The notes: generated by a model not told the origin, from the letters alone. Shown: positions 7,087 through 16,032, counted from the stretch's first letter. The stretch: DNA of 52,371 nucleotides from JAATGA01 sp047605605 (GCA_047605605.1 JASGFG010000018.1:1-52371); one strand, 5' to 3'. Translations and numbers: made by a program.

Positions 7087-8372
7087 TGGCCTTGCCGCAG
7101 GCGAAACAGGATGCGCTGGCGGCGCGGATCGCGGGGCTGGACCTTGTGACCTCGGGCTGGACGGCGGCCCCGCGTAAGGCGGCGCTGGACCGTCTGTCCG
7201 CCATGGGCCTGCCCACGAGGCGCGACGAATACTGGCGCTATACCGACCCGGCCAGCCTGACCACGGCCCCTGTGCCCAAGGCCGCGCTGTTCGATGCGGG
7301 GGATGAGGCGCCGGCCTTCGACGGGATCGACCGGGTTCGGCTTTTCTTCGTCGATGGCGTGTTCGATGCCACGCGGTCGGATGATCCGGCCGCGGCGGGG
7401 ATCGAACTGGACCGTCTGGCCAGCGTGGCTGACCGCGACATCCACTGGGCGCGCGATCTGTATGGCGTTCTGGAAACCGCGGGCCAGACCCCGGTACAGC
7501 GGCCGCTTGCCGCGCTGAACACCGCCTTTGCCACGGATGGCGTGCTGATCCGCATCAAGGGTGCTGCGACGAAACCCGTCCACCTGATTTATGAACATGA
7601 CTCAGAGACTTCCGAGGCGATCCTCCACCACGTTGTGAAGCTGGAGCAGGGCGCGGAACTGACGCTTCTGGAAAGCGGCCCGGCGGCGGCGCGCTTCCTG
7701 AAGGCGATGGAGGTCGAGGTGGCCGATGGTGCGCGGTTCCACCACGTCCGGGTGCAGGGGCGCGATCACGAACGCCGCGCCGACACCAATGTCTTTGCCC
7801 GTCTGGGGGCGGAATCCTTGTTCAAGTCGTTCACCATGACCGCAAATGGCGTGCTGACCCGCAACGAGGTGGTTATCGACCTGACCGGTGACGACGCCAT
7901 GGCCCATGTCGCCGGGGCGGCCATGGGCGACGGCGATTTCCTGCATGACGATACCGTCTTCATCACCCACGGGGCCGAGCGGTGCGAAAGCCGCCAGGTA
8001 TTCAAGAAGGTGCTGAAGAACGGCGCGACCGGCGTGTTCCAGGGCAAGATCCTGGTGAAGCCCGGCGCGCAGAAGACCGACGGCTATCAGATCAGCCAGA
8101 GCCTGCTTCTGGACGAAAACAGCCAGTTCCTCGCCAAGCCGGAACTGGAGATCTATGCCGACGACGTGAAATGCTCGCACGGCTCGACCTCGGGCGCGAT
8201 CGACGAGACGGCGCTGTTCTACCTGCGTTCACGCGGCGTGCCGCTGAAGACGGCGCAGAGCCTGCTGGTTCTGGCCTTTCTGGCCGAGGCCATCGGCGAG
8301 ATCGAGGACGAGGCGATCGCCGACGACATCCGTTCGCGTCTGGAAGGGTGGCTTGCCCGCCACGGGCAATGA
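7086..8372 (+). CDS. sufD: Fe-S cluster assembly protein SufD
   Basis: SufD is the SufB paralogue that completes the SufBC2D scaffold. The 428-residue product starts MALPQAKQDALAARIAGLDL at the TGATG overlap with sufC. N-terminal family features are TRRDEYWRYTDPASL. C-terminal ones are CESRQVFKKVLKNGATGVFQ, GKILVKPGAQKTDGYQ, the conserved KCSHGSTSGAIDETALFYLR and RGVPLKTAQSLLVLAF. The histidine of KCSHG corresponds to the conserved SufD histidine at the SufB-SufD interface. The gene ends one base before the GTG of the next gene. Confidence 0.96.
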   Translation: MALPQAKQDALAARIAGLDLVTSGWTAAPRKAALDRLSAMGLPTRRDEYWRYTDPASLTTAPVPKAALFDAGDEAPAFDGIDRVRLFFVDGVFDATRSDDPAAAGIELDRLASVADRDIHWARDLYGVLETAGQTPVQRPLAALNTAFATDGVLIRIKGAATKPVHLIYEHDSETSEAILHHVVKLEQGAELTLLESGPAAARFLKAMEVEVADGARFHHVRVQGRDHERRADTNVFARLGAESLFKSFTMTANGVLTRNEVVIDLTGDDAMAHVAGAAMGDGDFLHDDTVFITHGAERCESRQVFKKVLKNGATGVFQGKILVKPGAQKTDGYQISQSLLLDENSQFLAKPELEIYADDVKCSHGSTSGAIDETALFYLRSRGVPLKTAQSLLVLAFLAEAIGEIEDEAIADDIRSRLEGWLARHGQ

Positions 8373-8373
8373 C

Positions 8374-8859
8374 GTGGCTGTCACCACCGACATCCTGCGC
8401 GGCTGGCGCGACCCGCGTGGCCTGATCCGCGAAAAGCAGGCCGCCGGGGTGCGCGAGGATCGGGCGCTGGCCACCTGCATGGGGGCCTGCGCGCTGATCT
8501 TCGTGGCGCAATGGCCGCGGCTGGCGCGCGAGGCGTTCCTTGACCCCTCGGTGCCGCTGGATGCGCGGATGGGGGGCGCGCTGCTGGCGGTGGTCTTCCT
8601 GCTGCCGCTGCTGCTTTATGGCATCGGTGCGCTCAGCCATCTGGTCGCGCGGGTCTTTGGCGGCAAGGGGACATGGTTCCACGCCCGGCTGGCGCTGTTC
8701 TGGGCGTTGCTGGTGGTGACGCCTGCCATGCTGTTGCAGGGCCTGATCGCCGGTTTCGTCGGCCCCGGCACGGGTGCCGCCATTCTGGGTGCGCTGGTGG
8801 GCCTGGGCTTTCTTTACCTCTGGCTTTCCATGCTGATCGAGGCGGAGCGGGCGGCATGA
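8374..8859 (+). CDS. YIP1-family inner membrane protein (first of a tandem pair)
   Basis: A 161-residue integral membrane protein with about four hydrophobic segments: CMGACALIFVAQW, ALLAVVFLLPLLLYGIGAL, LALFWALLVVTPAMLLQGL and AAILGALVGLGFLYLWLSM. The N-terminal part MAVTTDILRGWRDPRGLIRE is cytosolic and basic. The layout fits the YIP1 family (membership inferred from topology and pattern, not a motif). GTG 8374, one base after the sufD stop, is the preferred start; a TTG at 8353 with GGAAGGG in front is an alternative that would overlap sufD. The stop overlaps the next gene as ATGA. Its role in the suf operon is unknown. Confidence 0.75.
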   Translation: MAVTTDILRGWRDPRGLIREKQAAGVREDRALATCMGACALIFVAQWPRLAREAFLDPSVPLDARMGGALLAVVFLLPLLLYGIGALSHLVARVFGGKGTWFHARLALFWALLVVTPAMLLQGLIAGFVGPGTGAAILGALVGLGFLYLWLSMLIEAERAA

Positions 8860-9452
8860 CCGACCTCCTGCCCCTGACCGCCGATCTGGCCCGGAAAAGC
8901 CTGACCACCCCGCGCGAGGCCGCGCGGCGGGTCATTGCCATCGGCCGAAGCTTTCAGCCGGCGGAGCTGTGGCTGGTGCTTTTCCTGCTGGCGGTCGTCT
9001 CGACGATCCTGTCGCATCTGGTGCTGATGACCCTGCCGCCGGTCGATGCGGGGGACGGGTTCGTCTGGCTCGACCTGGGGCCGGTGGCGCTGGCCGGGCT
9101 GCAACTGGCGACGATGGCGGTGATGGTCTGGGCGATCCTGCTGGTCGGCGGACGCATGGGCGGCCGGGGCGACCTTGCCGGCGCGCTGAGCGTCGTGGTC
9201 TGGCTGGAGTTCCTGACGCTGGCCCCCCTGCTGGCGCAGGCGGTTCTGGCGCCGCTGGCCCCGGCGCTTTGCGATGTGGCGGGGATGCTGGGCATGGCGG
9301 CATTCTGGGTGCTGCTGTCGTTTTTCGTGGCCGAGCTGCATGGCTTTCGCTCGGTTCCCATGGTGTTCGGGGGGATCGTGCTGACCGTTCTGATTCTGGC
9401 CTTTGCCCTGACGCCGCTGCTTTTCCTTGCCGGAGTGCGCCTTGATGTATGA
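8856..9452 (+). CDS. YIP1-family inner membrane protein (second of the pair)
   Basis: A 198-residue membrane protein starting MTDLLPLTADLARKSLTTPR. An amphipathic N-terminus is followed by about five hydrophobic segments, among them LWLVLFLLAVVSTILSHLVL, LATMAVMVWAILLVGG, AFWVLLSFFVAEL and GGIVLTVLILAFALTPLLF. The motif PREAARRVIAIGRSFQPAELW before the first helix is typical of YIP1-like proteins in this bacterial group as I recall them. ATG 8856 overlaps the previous stop by four bases, and the end overlaps sufS by eight. Both YIP1-like genes are thus translationally coupled between sufD and sufS. Confidence 0.75.
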   Translation: MTDLLPLTADLARKSLTTPREAARRVIAIGRSFQPAELWLVLFLLAVVSTILSHLVLMTLPPVDAGDGFVWLDLGPVALAGLQLATMAVMVWAILLVGGRMGGRGDLAGALSVVVWLEFLTLAPLLAQAVLAPLAPALCDVAGMLGMAAFWVLLSFFVAELHGFRSVPMVFGGIVLTVLILAFALTPLLFLAGVRLDV

Positions 9453-10662
9453 CGTGAACCGCATCCGCGCCGATTTCCCGATCCTGTCGCGGCAGGTGAA
9501 CGGCAAGCCGCTGGTCTATCTGGACAACGGCGCCTCGGCGCAGAAACCGCAGGTGGTGATCGACGCGGTGACGCGGGCCTATTCACAGGAATATGCCAAT
9601 GTTCACCGGGGCTTGCACTATCTTTCCAACCTTGCCACCGACAAATATGAAAGCACGCGCGGCATCATCGCCCGCTTTTTGAACGCGGGCGACGAACATC
9701 AGGTGGTGTTCACCACCGGGTCAACCGAGGGGATCAACCTGATCTCCTATGCCTGGGCCGCGCCGCGCCTGCAACCGGGCGACGAGATCGTCCTGTCGGT
9801 GATGGAGCATCACGCCAATATCGTGCCCTGGCATTTCCTGCGCGAACGGCAGGGGGTGGTGCTGAAATGGGTCGATTGCGATGCGAACGGCGATCTGGAC
9901 CCGGCGGCGGTGCTGGCCGCCATCGGGCCGCGCACCCGGCTGGTCGCCATCACCCATATGTCGAACGTGACCGGCACGGTGGTCGATGTGGCCGCCATCT
10001 GCGCGGGCGCGCGGGAAAAGGGCGTGCCGGTTCTGGTCGACGGCTCGCAGGCGGCGGTCCACATGCCGGTGGACGTGCAGGCTTTGGGTTGCGACTTCTA
10101 CGCCATCACCGGACATAAGCTATACGGGCCAAGCGGTTCCGGCGCGATCTTCATCCGCCATGAGAGAATGGAGGAGATGCGCCCCTTCCTCGGCGGCGGC
10201 GACATGATCCGCGAGGTCGCCAAGGAGGCGATCACCTATGCCGACCCGCCGATGCGGTTCGAGGCGGGCACGCCCGGCATCGTCCAGCAGACGGGGCTTG
10301 GCGTGGCGCTGCAATACCTCATGGACCTCGGCATGGAAAACGTGGCGGCGCATGAACGGTCCTTGCGGGACTATGCCCGCGATCGGCTGGACGGGCTCAA
10401 CTGGCTGAACGTGCAGGGGAAATCCGCGACCAAGGGCGCGATTTTCTCTTTCACCATGGACGGCGCCCATGCGCATGACCTGTCCACTGTTCTGGACAAG
10501 CGCGGCATCGCCGTGCGGGCGGGCACCCATTGCGCCATGCCGCTATTGGCACATTTCGGCACCGGCGCCACCTGCCGGGCGTCCTTCGGCCTCTACAACA
10601 CCACCGAAGAGGTCGACAAACTGGTCGATGCGCTGGAATTCTGCCGCGAGCTGTTCGGCTAA
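9445..10662 (+). CDS. sufS: Cysteine desulfurase SufS (group II)
   Basis: SufS is the PLP-dependent desulfurase dedicated to the Suf scaffold. It has 405 residues from ATG 9445 (MYDVNRIRADFPILSR), with GGAG upstream inside the previous gene. Group II hallmarks are YLDNGASAQKP, NVHRGLHYLSN, FTTGSTEGINLISYAW, EHHANIVPW, the PLP lysine in TGHKLYGPSG (Lys225) and the persulfide cysteine in RAGTHCAMPLL (Cys363). E. coli SufS has Lys226 and Cys364. It closes the operon and converges with the minus-strand DUF1624 gene, overlapping it by four bases. No sufE is present in the window; an acceptor encoded elsewhere or direct transfer is needed. Confidence 0.96.
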   Translation: MYDVNRIRADFPILSRQVNGKPLVYLDNGASAQKPQVVIDAVTRAYSQEYANVHRGLHYLSNLATDKYESTRGIIARFLNAGDEHQVVFTTGSTEGINLISYAWAAPRLQPGDEIVLSVMEHHANIVPWHFLRERQGVVLKWVDCDANGDLDPAAVLAAIGPRTRLVAITHMSNVTGTVVDVAAICAGAREKGVPVLVDGSQAAVHMPVDVQALGCDFYAITGHKLYGPSGSGAIFIRHERMEEMRPFLGGGDMIREVAKEAITYADPPMRFEAGTPGIVQQTGLGVALQYLMDLGMENVAAHERSLRDYARDRLDGLNWLNVQGKSATKGAIFSFTMDGAHAHDLSTVLDKRGIAVRAGTHCAMPLLAHFGTGATCRASFGLYNTTEEVDKLVDALEFCRELFG

Positions 10663-11405
10663 AACCCCAGCCGCGCGGCAAGGATGAAGCCGCCGATCAG
10701 CAGCGGCTGGTGGATCAGATAGATCGCCAGCGAATGCCGCCCCGGCCAGCCCAGCAGATGCCCGACCCGCCCCTGTGCCAGCATGGCAAAGGGGCGCAGG
10801 CCCCCGGCCTTGGCAAAGGCCATGCCCAGCAGGAACGGCGCCAGCCAGGGGAACAGCGGCTCGTAATCCACGGTCAGCGGACCTTCACTCGCCAGCCCCA
10901 GCCACAGGAACCACGGCGCGTTGAACAGATCGGTATGGCCGTAAACCGCCACGGCATAGATCCCCACGGCGACCGCCGCGATCACCGGCCAGGACAGGCG
11001 CAGAAAGGCCAGCCCGATCAGGCTGTAGGCGGCGATGGCGTGCAGGATGCCCCAGAAGACAAAGGGGTTCGGCCCCGCCTCGGGCGCGGGGTTGTAGAAG
11101 GCAACATAGGTCCCGGCCGAAACCAGAACCGCCGCCCCCGTCACCCGCAGGAATCGCCGCCAAAACGCGGGCCAGCGGATGCCCGCGCCATGCGCCAGCC
11201 ACAGGCTGACCCCCGCCAGAAACAGGAACGTCCCCGCCACGATCCGCGCCCACCAGAACCACAGGGGCGAAATCATCGTGCCGGGCGCGGACCAGCCGAA
11301 CATCTCGCGATCATAGTTGAAATGATAGACCGCCATCCCGATCAGGGCGACGGTCCGGGCGATGTCCAGCGCGGGAATGCGGGGGCGGGCAAGCGAAGGC
11401 TCCAA
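10659..11405 (-). CDS. DUF1624 (heparan-alpha-glucosaminide acetyltransferase-like) membrane protein
   Basis: A 248-residue polytopic protein of the DUF1624/COG3503 family, relatives of acyltransferases that move acetyl groups across the membrane; the substrate is unknown. The N-terminal motif PALDIARTVALIGMAVYHFN and the C-terminal GRHSLAIYLIHQPLLIGG define the family, and around seven hydrophobic helices are seen. The frame is open further upstream, but that part only translates a repeat. The start chosen is TTG 11405, seven bases behind a perfect AGGAGG provided by the tail of repeat B. It converges on sufS and is probably a single-gene unit. Confidence 0.8.
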   Translation of the reverse strand: MEPSLARPRIPALDIARTVALIGMAVYHFNYDREMFGWSAPGTMISPLWFWWARIVAGTFLFLAGVSLWLAHGAGIRWPAFWRRFLRVTGAAVLVSAGTYVAFYNPAPEAGPNPFVFWGILHAIAAYSLIGLAFLRLSWPVIAAVAVGIYAVAVYGHTDLFNAPWFLWLGLASEGPLTVDYEPLFPWLAPFLLGMAFAKAGGLRPFAMLAQGRVGHLLGWPGRHSLAIYLIHQPLLIGGFILAARLGF

Positions 11406-11410
11406 ACGCC

Positions 11411-11465
11411 TTCCTCCTCTTTCTGGACCTAAATATCCTCGGGGGTCCGGGGGCAGACAGCCCCC
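11411..11465 (-). repeat. Dispersed intergenic repeat, copy B
   Basis: On the minus strand: hairpin GGGGGC-TGTCT-GCCCCC (the same loop as copy A), core CCCCCGAGGATATTT, then GGTCCAGAAAGAGGAGGAAG. The AGGAGG (complement of 11413-11418) is the ribosome binding site of the DUF1624 gene. The 118-base gap 11406-11523 holds nothing else. Confidence 0.8.
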
Positions 11466-11523
11466 GGGCGTTCCGCCGGGACCACGCCCCGACATGACGC
11501 AGCCCCGCCTGAAACCGCAAGCC

Positions 11524-13602
11524 CTATTCGGCGGCGATCCTGATCACCGGCTCCATCCGCGACAGAACCTCGGCCGGCAGGTGGCACTTGATCTGATGCC
11601 CGGCGGCCAGATGCTGCACCGGAGGCATCACCGTGTCGCAGATGCCGCCCGGCACCTGAGATTTCCACCGGCAGCGGGTCTGGAACGGACAGCCCGGCGG
11701 CGGGTTGACGGCGGACGGAATGTCGCCCTCCAGTACGATATGCTTGCGCTCGACCTTGGGGTCGGCAATCGGCACGGCGGAGAGAAGAGCCTCGGTATAG
11801 GGGTGGTAGGGGGGAGAGAACACCTGATCGGTCGTGCCCATTTCCACCACATGGCCCAGATACATCACCATCACCCGGTCGCTCAGGTATCGGACGATGG
11901 AAAGGTCATGGCTGATGAACAGCAGCGTGGTCTTGTTCTTGCGCTGAATGTCCATCAGCAGGTCGGTCACGGCGGCCTGAACCGACACGTCCAGCGCGCT
12001 GACCGGCTCATCCGCCACCACGACCTTCGCGCCGCCGGCAAAGGCGCGGGCGATGCCGACGCGCTGTTTCTGGCCACCCGAAAGCTGGCGCGGCATCCGT
12101 TCGGCGAATTGGCGGGGCAGTTTCACCAGATCCAGCAGTTCCAGCATCCGCTTTTCGCGGTCGGCATCGGACCCGCCCTCGCCAAAGATCTCCAGCGCGC
12201 GGATGATCTGGCGGCCCACGGTCATCGACGGGTTCAGCGTGTCGAACGGGTTCTGGAACACCATCTGCACCTGGCTGACGGTATCGGTGTTGCGTTTCTG
12301 GATCGGCGTCGACTGCACGTTTTCATCGAACAGCATGATCGAGCCCGAGGTCGCGGTTTCCAGCCCCATCAACACCTTGGCGAAGGTGGACTTGCCGCAA
12401 CCGGATTCGCCGACGATGGCCAAGGTCTCGCCCTCGCGCGCCTCGAAGGTCAGGTTCTCGTTGGCCTTCACCACCTTGGACAGCCCGCCGCCAAAGGCGC
12501 CGGTGGAGATGGTGTAGTATTTCTGAAGATCCTCCATCTTCAGCACCACCTCGCCGATGGGGGTCTTTTCGGCCTGTGCGGCGATCTTTGGCGGCGCGTC
12601 CCAGTCGATTTCATCCCAGCGGAGGCAGCGCGTGGCATGACGGTCGCCCGGCGCGGGGAACATCGGGATTTCGGCCGCATCACAGCGCCCGGCGACGAAA
12701 TAATTGCAGCGCGGGCCAAAGTTGCAGCCCCTTGGCCGTTCATGCGGCAGGGGGAAGTTGCCGGGAATGGCGACCAGCGGCCGCGTGGTCTTGTCGGCGC
12801 CGGGCAGGGGGATCGCGCGGAACAGCGCCTGCGTATAGGGATGGCGCATGGTCTGGAACACTTGCGTCACATTGCCGGTCTCCACCGCTTCGCCCGAATA
12901 CATCACGCACAGCCGGTCGCAGACATCCAGCACCAGCCCGAGGTTGTGGCTGATGAACAGCATCGAGGTGCCGTATTTCTCGCCCAGTTCTTTGACCAAG
13001 GCGACGATCCCGGCCTCCACCGTCACGTCCAGCGCGGTAGTGGGTTCATCGAGGATCAGCAGCGCCGGTTTCGACATCAGCGCCATGGCGATGACGATCC
13101 GCTGTTGCTGGCCACCGGAAAGCTGATGCGGATAGGCGTTCAGGATACGGTCGGGGTCGGGCAGGCGCACATCGGCGACGATTTGGCGGGCCAGCGCCAT
13201 GGCGTCGGATTTCGACATGCCCTGATGGATCATCGGCACTTCGGCCAGCTGCGCGCCGATCTTCATCGCAGGGTTGAGGGAGGCCATCGGCTCCTGATAG
13301 ATCATCGCGATTTCCGAGCCGCGGATCTTGCGCAGCCCGTCATCGGTCATGTGGGTCAGGTCGCGGCCCTTGAACTTGATCGAGCCGCCGACGATGCGGC
13401 CGTTCTTGCCCAGATCGCGCATGACGGCGAGGGCGACGGTCGATTTCCCGCAGCCGGATTCGCCGACCAGCCCCATCGCCTCGCCCGCCATGACCGAGCA
13501 GGAGAAATCCATGACGGCCGGGATTTCGCGCAGGCGAGTGAAAAAGCTGATCGAGAGGTTCTGTATTTCAAGGATCGGCTGGCTGGGGTCCCAATCGGCC
13601 AT
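11524..13602 (-). CDS. Peptide-type ABC transporter, fused double ATP-binding protein
   Basis: A 692-residue fusion of the two ATPases (DppD- and DppF-like) of an oligopeptide/dipeptide-type importer. Each half has a Walker A GESGCGKST, a signature (LSGGQQQR, then LSGGQKQR) and a Walker B (LLILDEPTTALD, then VVVADEPVSALD). Each half ends with the cysteine-rich tail of the peptide subfamily (RGCNFGPRCNYF and GCPFQTRCRW), which in related ATPases can bind an Fe-S cluster. ATG 13602 gives MADWDPSQPILEIQNL and has AAGGAG seven bases upstream; the open frame upstream is low-complexity proline. It follows dppC-like, dppB-like and the binding protein on the same strand. Confidence 0.92.
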   Translation of the reverse strand: MADWDPSQPILEIQNLSISFFTRLREIPAVMDFSCSVMAGEAMGLVGESGCGKSTVALAVMRDLGKNGRIVGGSIKFKGRDLTHMTDDGLRKIRGSEIAMIYQEPMASLNPAMKIGAQLAEVPMIHQGMSKSDAMALARQIVADVRLPDPDRILNAYPHQLSGGQQQRIVIAMALMSKPALLILDEPTTALDVTVEAGIVALVKELGEKYGTSMLFISHNLGLVLDVCDRLCVMYSGEAVETGNVTQVFQTMRHPYTQALFRAIPLPGADKTTRPLVAIPGNFPLPHERPRGCNFGPRCNYFVAGRCDAAEIPMFPAPGDRHATRCLRWDEIDWDAPPKIAAQAEKTPIGEVVLKMEDLQKYYTISTGAFGGGLSKVVKANENLTFEAREGETLAIVGESGCGKSTFAKVLMGLETATSGSIMLFDENVQSTPIQKRNTDTVSQVQMVFQNPFDTLNPSMTVGRQIIRALEIFGEGGSDADREKRMLELLDLVKLPRQFAERMPRQLSGGQKQRVGIARAFAGGAKVVVADEPVSALDVSVQAAVTDLLMDIQRKNKTTLLFISHDLSIVRYLSDRVMVMYLGHVVEMGTTDQVFSPPYHPYTEALLSAVPIADPKVERKHIVLEGDIPSAVNPPPGCPFQTRCRWKSQVPGGICDTVMPPVQHLAAGHQIKCHLPAEVLSRMEPVIRIAAE

Positions 13603-13646
13603 GGGAATCTCCTTTGGCTGGGGTGGAGGCGGGGGCTTCACACCCC

Positions 13647-13722
13647 GTCGTCCATTGGGTCTTGAACCAATGGCGACTCCAATGGACGACCCCCGTGGGA
13701 TATTTGGGTCCAGAAAGAGGGC
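13647..13722 (+). repeat. Inverted repeat plus dispersed repeat copy C
   Basis: GTCGTCCATTGG (13647-13658) and CCAATGGACGAC (13679-13690) form a perfect 12-bp inverted repeat that also contains a nested CCAATGG, so two alternative stems are possible. It runs directly into the variant core CCCCCGTGGGATATTTGG and the tail GTCCAGAAAGAGGG of the dispersed repeat. It lies between the permease and ATPase genes, on the strand opposite to them, and could attenuate or process the transporter mRNA. Confidence 0.7.
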
Positions 13723-13723
13723 A

Positions 13724-14890
13724 TCAGTCTTTCAGGCTTTCTTCGCGCAATCCGTCGGCCAGAAGGTTGAGGCCGAGGACGAGGCTCATCAAGGCAATTG
13801 CGGGGACGAGGGCGGGGTGGGGGTAGATGGCGAGCAGCTTGCGCCCGTCGTCGATGGTCGACCCCCAGTCGGGAGATTCCGGGCTGACGCCGAGGCCGAA
13901 GAAGCCGAGCGTGCCGAGCAGGATGGTGGTATAGCCGATGCGCAGGCAGAAATCGACGATCAGCGGGCCGCGGGCGTTCGGCAGCACCTCCCACAGCATG
14001 ATATACCACGGGCCTTCGCCGCGGGTCTGGGCGGCGGCGACGTAATCGCGGGATTTCAGGTCCATGGTCAGGCCGCGGGTGATGCGGAAGACCGTGGGCG
14101 CGTTGACGAACACCACCGAGACGAAGACGTTGAGCAGGTTCGGGTCCATCGTCCAGACGCCCAGCGGGTCGGCGTTGAAGGCCAGGCCCGAATACATCCA
14201 CAGGCCAAGGACCAGCGTGATCGCGACATAGATGTTGCGCTTTTTCGGATCGGTGAAGAACCGGCTGTTCCACAGCACCGACAGCAGGATCACCGGAAAG
14301 ATGAACAGCACTGCGGCAAGGACGGTGGGAATGCCGGTATCCCGGATTTCCGGCGTGACCAGCAGGTAGAACAGCAGGATCACCGGAAAGGCCAGGACGA
14401 GGTTGGCGAAGAAGGAGATCACCGTATCCAGCCGCCCGCCGAAATAGCCCGCGGGCAGACCCAGCGTCACCCCCACCATGAATGCGAATGCGGTGGCGGC
14501 CGGGGCGATCGACAACACCTGCCGCGCGCCCATCACCATGCGGCTGAACACGTCGCGCGCCAGCGCGTCGCCCCCCAACAGGTAATGCGGGAAAGCGCCT
14601 GCCGCCGGGTTCTTCAGCGCGGCGCCGGGCAGGGCGTTCTTCAGCCCCGAGAGCTGTTGCAGCGGGTCATGGGTGATGATCACATCGGCAAAAAGCGCGG
14701 TGAACACCCAGAACATCACGATGCCGAAGCCGATCATGCCCACTGTGGAATCGAACAGCTTGCCGTAAAGGCCCAGCCGGCGCCTGAACCGGATCGACAG
14801 CGCAAAGGTGGCGATCAGGGCGATCCAGACCGGCCAGAACCGGATCAGGATGCCAAGGATGATCTGCGGCCAGGAAAGGAAATCGGTCAT
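13724..14890 (-). CDS. Peptide-type ABC transporter permease (DppC-like)
   Basis: A 388-residue inner-membrane permease. The cytoplasmic EAA loop lies in YVAAAQTRGEGPWYIMLWEV followed by LPNARGPLIVDFCLRIGYTT. The C-terminal segment LGTLGFFGLGVSPESPDWG is the DppC/OppC signature. It is nearly 90 residues longer than E. coli DppC. The extra length comes from an additional N-terminal hydrophobic segment (FWPVWIALIATFALSIRF) and an inserted central hydrophobic stretch with a charged FFTDPKKRN loop. Such long forms occur in a subfamily of solute importers in alphaproteobacteria. The ATG abuts the stop of the preceding permease gene (TGAATG). Confidence 0.9.
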   Translation of the reverse strand: MTDFLSWPQIILGILIRFWPVWIALIATFALSIRFRRRLGLYGKLFDSTVGMIGFGIVMFWVFTALFADVIITHDPLQQLSGLKNALPGAALKNPAAGAFPHYLLGGDALARDVFSRMVMGARQVLSIAPAATAFAFMVGVTLGLPAGYFGGRLDTVISFFANLVLAFPVILLFYLLVTPEIRDTGIPTVLAAVLFIFPVILLSVLWNSRFFTDPKKRNIYVAITLVLGLWMYSGLAFNADPLGVWTMDPNLLNVFVSVVFVNAPTVFRITRGLTMDLKSRDYVAAAQTRGEGPWYIMLWEVLPNARGPLIVDFCLRIGYTTILLGTLGFFGLGVSPESPDWGSTIDDGRKLLAIYPHPALVPAIALMSLVLGLNLLADGLREESLKD

Positions 14891-15976
14891 TCAGGCCAGC
14901 CGGATTCGGGGGTTGAGGAAGACATAGCCGATGTCGGAAATCAGTTGCGTCACCAGCACGACGAAGACGGCCACCACCGAACAGCCCAGAAGCAGGTCAA
15001 TGTCGTTGTTGCCCGCCGCCTGCACCAGCGTCCAGCCGAAGCCCTTGTAGTTGAACAGGGTTTCCACGATCACCACCCCGTTCAGCAGCCAGGGGAACTG
15101 CAGCATGATCACCGTGAACGGCGCGATCAGCGCGTTGCGCAGCGCGTGTTTCATCACCACCTGACGAAAGGCCACGCCCTTCAGCCGCGCGGTGCGGATG
15201 TATTGCTGCTGCATCACCTCGGTCATCGAGGCGCGGGTCATCCGCGAGATATAGCCGATGCCGTAAAGCGCGATGGTCAGCACCGGCAGGCCGAAGTTCC
15301 AGAAGGTCAGCCTGTCCATTGCCGAGGTCGCCGTGCCCTGGAACAGCGTCTTGCCCGAGATCAGCCCGTGTTCGGCCAGAAAGGGCGAGATCCCCGTGGT
15401 GGCCGAGGCAAACAGCGCAATCAGGATCACGCCCGACACATATTCCGGCGTCGCGGTCGAGGCGATGGAAAAGGCCGACAGCACCCGGTCGGTGCGCGAG
15501 CCTTCACGCATCCCCGACAGTACCCCGATGGTCAGCGAAACGGGCACCATGACCAGCATCACCCAGCCCATCAGCCAGACCGTCAGCCCAAGCGACCGCG
15601 ACAGCACCTGCGAGACCGGCTGCTTGAACACCGTCGACCAGCCCCAGTCGCCTTGCAGCACACCGCAGAACCGCGGCGGTTCGGCCCCCGGGGCGGCGCG
15701 TTTCAGGCAGCGGCCGGTCGCGGCCCCTTCGGGCGAGGTGCCGGTCCAGCCGGGCAGCACGCCAAGCCATTCGCCATAGCGGCGCCAGACGGGGGTGTCG
15801 AAGCCGTTCAGCGACAGCCAGCTTTCCACCTGTTCATCGGTCATCCGGGCCGAAGCCTCGGATTTGGCCAGCTTTTCCAGGTTTGGCGGCAGGTTGGTCA
15901 GATAAAAGACCACGAAGGTCAGCGCGATCGCCGTCAGGATCATCACGCCGAACCTGCGCAGCACGAATGAAAGCAT
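14891..15976 (-). CDS. Peptide-type ABC transporter permease (DppB-like)
   Basis: A 361-residue inner-membrane permease that starts MLSFVLRRFGVMILTAIALT. The EAA loop YIRTARLKGVAFRQVVMKHA and following LRNALIAPFTVIMLQFPWLL, and the C-terminal VVIVETLFNYKGFGWTLVQA and LNPRIRLA, are DppB-type. A large periplasmic loop between the first and second helices carries cysteines (TGRCLKRAAPGAEPPRFCG) that may form a disulfide. Gene order is binding protein, this gene, DppC-like, fused ATPase. It is 100 bases downstream of the binding protein, with a stem-loop in the gap. Confidence 0.92.
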   Translation of the reverse strand: MLSFVLRRFGVMILTAIALTFVVFYLTNLPPNLEKLAKSEASARMTDEQVESWLSLNGFDTPVWRRYGEWLGVLPGWTGTSPEGAATGRCLKRAAPGAEPPRFCGVLQGDWGWSTVFKQPVSQVLSRSLGLTVWLMGWVMLVMVPVSLTIGVLSGMREGSRTDRVLSAFSIASTATPEYVSGVILIALFASATTGISPFLAEHGLISGKTLFQGTATSAMDRLTFWNFGLPVLTIALYGIGYISRMTRASMTEVMQQQYIRTARLKGVAFRQVVMKHALRNALIAPFTVIMLQFPWLLNGVVIVETLFNYKGFGWTLVQAAGNNDIDLLLGCSVVAVFVVLVTQLISDIGYVFLNPRIRLA

Positions 15977-16032
15977 GGCTCATCCTTCCCGAAGGGGCAG
16001 GGTGCGGGACTATTCCCGAAAGGCTGTGCGAA

